Assembly: GCA_023260175.1 (NCBI GenBank)
Contig: JALQWD010000129.1
Coordinates: 1-6,861, forward strand
Source of the DNA: Candidatus Nanopelagicaceae bacterium
GTDB lineage: Bacteria > Actinomycetota > Actinomycetes > Nanopelagicales > Nanopelagicaceae
Reading direction: 5' to 3'
Length of the DNA stretch: 6,861 bases
Below the pieces are notes generated by a model. It did not search any database. It had not been told where the DNA came from and was given only the letters and a program-made list of their open reading frames with translations. A program made the translations under genes and the position numbers. Of the stretch, positions 5,277 through 6,861 are shown one piece after another. Positions within the stretch are counted from its first letter, which is position 1. Every line of letters starts with the position of its first letter.

Positions 5277-6729
5277 GAAAAAAGTCCGAGTCCGTTTCGC
5301 ACCATCTCCAACAGGAGATCTGCATGTCGGCAATATTCGTACAGCGCTATTTGATTGGGCTTTCGCTCGTCACACTGGCGGCACCTTTATTTTCCGTATC
5401 GAAGATACAGATAAAGAGCGCGTCACCGATGAATACATTCAGCGCGCAATCGATACCTTAAAGTGGCTTGGACTTAATTGGGATGAAGGTCCTGAAGTTG
5501 GTGGCCCGAATGGACCATATCTTCAATCAGAACGTTTGAGCATTTACAAAGAGTGGGCAGATAAATTCTTAGCAAGCGGCGCTGCATATCACTGCTATTG
5601 CAGTGCAGAAGAGCTTGAAGCAGAACGTGAACGTCAACGTGCAGCAAATGTCGCACCTGGTTATGGCGGAACTTGCCGCAACTTAACTGCAGATCAGATT
5701 GAGAAATTTAAATCAGAAGGACGTAAGCCTGTACTTCGTATGCGAATGGATGATGGCAGCACCACATTCGTAGATGAAATTCGCGGAGAAGTCTCTTTTG
5801 ATCATAAGTATGTGCCGGACTTCGTATTGATGCGTGCTGATGGCTCTCCGTTATACACATTGGCGGTGGCTATTGACGACGTGATGATGCAAGTGACCCA
5901 CGTATTACGTGGCGAAGATTTGCTCTCTTCAACTCCACGCCAAATTCAAGTTTATAAAGCTATGGGACTTACGCCAGAGCAATATCCGACATTTGCGCAC
6001 TTGCCATTCGTAATGGGACAAGACAACGCCAAGTTATCAAAGCGAAATGGCGAAGTTTCTATTGCTTGGTATCGCGAACAGGGCTACTTGCCAGAAGCGA
6101 TCTGCAATTACTTAGCACTTCTTGGTTGGTCGCCGGGAGACGACAAAGAAGATATTTCCATGAAGGAACTTGTCGAACTATTTGAAGTTCACGATGTTCA
6201 CTCTTCTCCGGCACGTTTTGATATGAAGAAGCTCGAGGCAATCAATGGTGACAAGATTCGTGCTCTTTCCGCTGAAGAATTTCTAAATCGCGCTCTTCCA
6301 TTCCTCAAGGACGAGAAGGTAATTACCGGAACTGATTCAGAAATAGAGCTTGTAAAGAAGGCGCTTCCGATTATTCAGGAACGTATCGTCAAACTTGGTG
6401 AGATTCCTGCAATGCTCAAATTCTTATTTGTTAATGAATTGGTTATCGAAGCAGATTCAAAAGAGAAGATTAAAGATGATCAGAGCAAGCAAGTCTTAAA
6501 GCGCGCACTTGAAGTTCTCGAACCACTTGCAACTTGGAACCACGATTCAATCGAAGGTGCGCTGCGTGCAGCTTTGATTGAAGAGCTGGGGCTAAAGCCT
6601 CGTATTGCATTTGGCGCAGTTCGTATTGCAGCAACTGGTAGCCATATCTCTCCACCGTTATTTGAATCAATGGAGTTGCTTGGTAAAGAGGCTTCAATTT
6701 CACGTATTAAAGCCGCGATTAGCCTTTAA
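5269..6729 (+). CDS. gltX: Glutamyl-tRNA synthetase (GluRS)
   Basis: Class I aminoacyl-tRNA synthetase that attaches glutamate to tRNA-Glu and, where GlnRS is absent, also to tRNA-Gln for later amidation by GatCAB. It is 486 residues, normal for the family. The Rossmann fold opens with RVRFAPSPTGDLHVGNIRTA (HIGH-type motif HVGN, 19-22). RIEDTDKERVT (43-53), HVLRGEDLLSSTPRQ (211-225) and the KMSKS-type loop KLSKR (255-259) follow, then the helical anticodon-binding C-terminal half. Cysteines C109, C111 and C136 match three ligands of the zinc site known in E. coli GluRS; I do not see the fourth (a His in E. coli). The GTG start at 5269 is chosen because the conserved N-terminus begins at once (DKKKVRVRFAPSP); it overlaps the preceding gene by 8 bases. 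The tRNA-Gln immediately downstream fits a non-discriminating role, which is inference. Confidence 0.96.
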   Translation: MDKKKVRVRFAPSPTGDLHVGNIRTALFDWAFARHTGGTFIFRIEDTDKERVTDEYIQRAIDTLKWLGLNWDEGPEVGGPNGPYLQSERLSIYKEWADKFLASGAAYHCYCSAEELEAERERQRAANVAPGYGGTCRNLTADQIEKFKSEGRKPVLRMRMDDGSTTFVDEIRGEVSFDHKYVPDFVLMRADGSPLYTLAVAIDDVMMQVTHVLRGEDLLSSTPRQIQVYKAMGLTPEQYPTFAHLPFVMGQDNAKLSKRNGEVSIAWYREQGYLPEAICNYLALLGWSPGDDKEDISMKELVELFEVHDVHSSPARFDMKKLEAINGDKIRALSAEEFLNRALPFLKDEKVITGTDSEIELVKKALPIIQERIVKLGEIPAMLKFLFVNELVIEADSKEKIKDDQSKQVLKRALEVLEPLATWNHDSIEGALRAALIEELGLKPRIAFGAVRIAATGSHISPPLFESMELLGKEASISRIKAAISL

Positions 6730-6742
6730 TTCTTATCGCGGG

Positions 6743-6748
6743 TAAACT
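6743..6748 (+). promoter_or_regulatory. Weak candidate -10 element (TAAACT) for tRNA-Gln
   Basis: The 45-base spacer between gltX and the tRNA contains TAAACT, the same hexamer found before gltX. A start about 7 bases downstream would leave a 5' leader of about 20 bases for RNase P removal. No -35 is evident, and no terminator hairpin separates gltX from the tRNA, so co-transcription with gltX is an equal possibility. Confidence 0.2.
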
Positions 6749-6774
6749 TCCTCAGTCCTTAATTGGGGATATTT

Positions 6775-6846
6775 TGGGGTATGGGGTAATTGGCAGCCCT
6801 GCTGATTCTGGTTCAGTAAGTCTAGGTTCGAGTCCTGGTACCCCAG
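6775..6846 (+). tRNA. tRNA-Gln, anticodon CTG (CUG)
   Basis: A complete cloverleaf can be drawn. The acceptor stem TGGGGTA (6775-6781) pairs with TACCCCA (6839-6845), with discriminator G at 6846. The D stem is GGG/CCC (6784-6786 with 6797-6799), with the loop holding the GG pair. The anticodon stem GCTGA/TCAGT (6801-6805 with 6813-6817) carries the loop TTCTGGT, anticodon CTG at 6808-6810. The T stem CTAGG/CCTGG flanks the loop TTCGAGT (6827-6833). The acceptor sequence and the G discriminator are those of bacterial glutamine tRNAs such as E. coli's. The 3' CCA is not encoded (CGC follows), so it must be added afterwards, as usual in actinobacteria. It reads codon CAG; a UUG-anticodon partner is not in this window. 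Confidence 0.96.
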
Positions 6847-6861
6847 CGCAGTACAAAGCAT

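Noticed and set aside
6730..6774. Possible terminator between gltX and tRNA-Gln
   Set aside because: No stem-loop followed by a T-run can be drawn in this spacer; the TTTT at 6772-6775 has no hairpin before it.
6847..6861. Start of a second tRNA after tRNA-Gln
   Set aside because: Only 15 bases remain and they show no recognisable acceptor-stem start; nothing can be supported.

Overview
The window is a compact, almost entirely coding stretch of bacterial chromosome. All genes of the main block lie on the + strand and are joined by short gaps or overlaps. The order dnaJ - rsmE - HIT - phoH - ybeY - CorC/HlyC-type CBS protein, then an FAH-family gene, gltX and tRNA-Gln, together with the protein sequences, points to an actinobacterium. 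Modest GC (about 43% in a hand-counted 60-base sample), very short spacers and probable leaderless starts suggest a streamlined free-living lineage such as the freshwater acI group (Nanopelagicales). That placement is inference from recalled gene order and composition, not a database result.

Positions 1 to about 165 do not belong with the rest. They are GC-rich (about 65% by hand count) and, read on the - strand, encode the C-terminal part of a TcuA-like FAD-dependent dehydrogenase resembling those of betaproteobacteria. At about 166-185 this runs directly into the middle of dnaJ on the + strand. Both genes are cut internally and point in opposite directions, so the simplest reading is a chimeric assembly or amplification join. 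The apparent 'DnaJ with a novel N-terminus' is therefore not a new protein.

From about 166 to 1071 lies the rest of DnaJ (Gly/Phe end, four zinc-finger repeats, C-terminal substrate-binding domains), followed by rsmE overlapping by one base. A HIT-family hydrolase stands alone at 1765-2112. phoH, ybeY and a CBS-domain membrane protein (2132-4475) are linked by two 4-base stop/start overlaps and should be translationally coupled. An FAH-family hydrolase/decarboxylase (4485-5276) overlaps gltX by 8 bases, and a tRNA-Gln(CUG) follows gltX after 45 bases.

The theme is housekeeping: protein folding (DnaJ), 16S rRNA modification and 3'-end maturation or quality control (RsmE, YbeY, with PhoH as the usual YbeY neighbour), and glutamyl-tRNA synthesis next to the tRNA-Gln that a non-discriminating GluRS would also charge. 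The HIT and FAH enzymes are metabolic genes of unresolved substrate. I found no mobile element, CRISPR array, riboswitch or convincing terminator, and no gap over 300 bases. The points most worth checking are the chimeric join, the CBS protein lacking most of the usual DUF21 membrane domain, and the recurrent TANNNT hexamers just upstream of starts that have no Shine-Dalgarno sequence.
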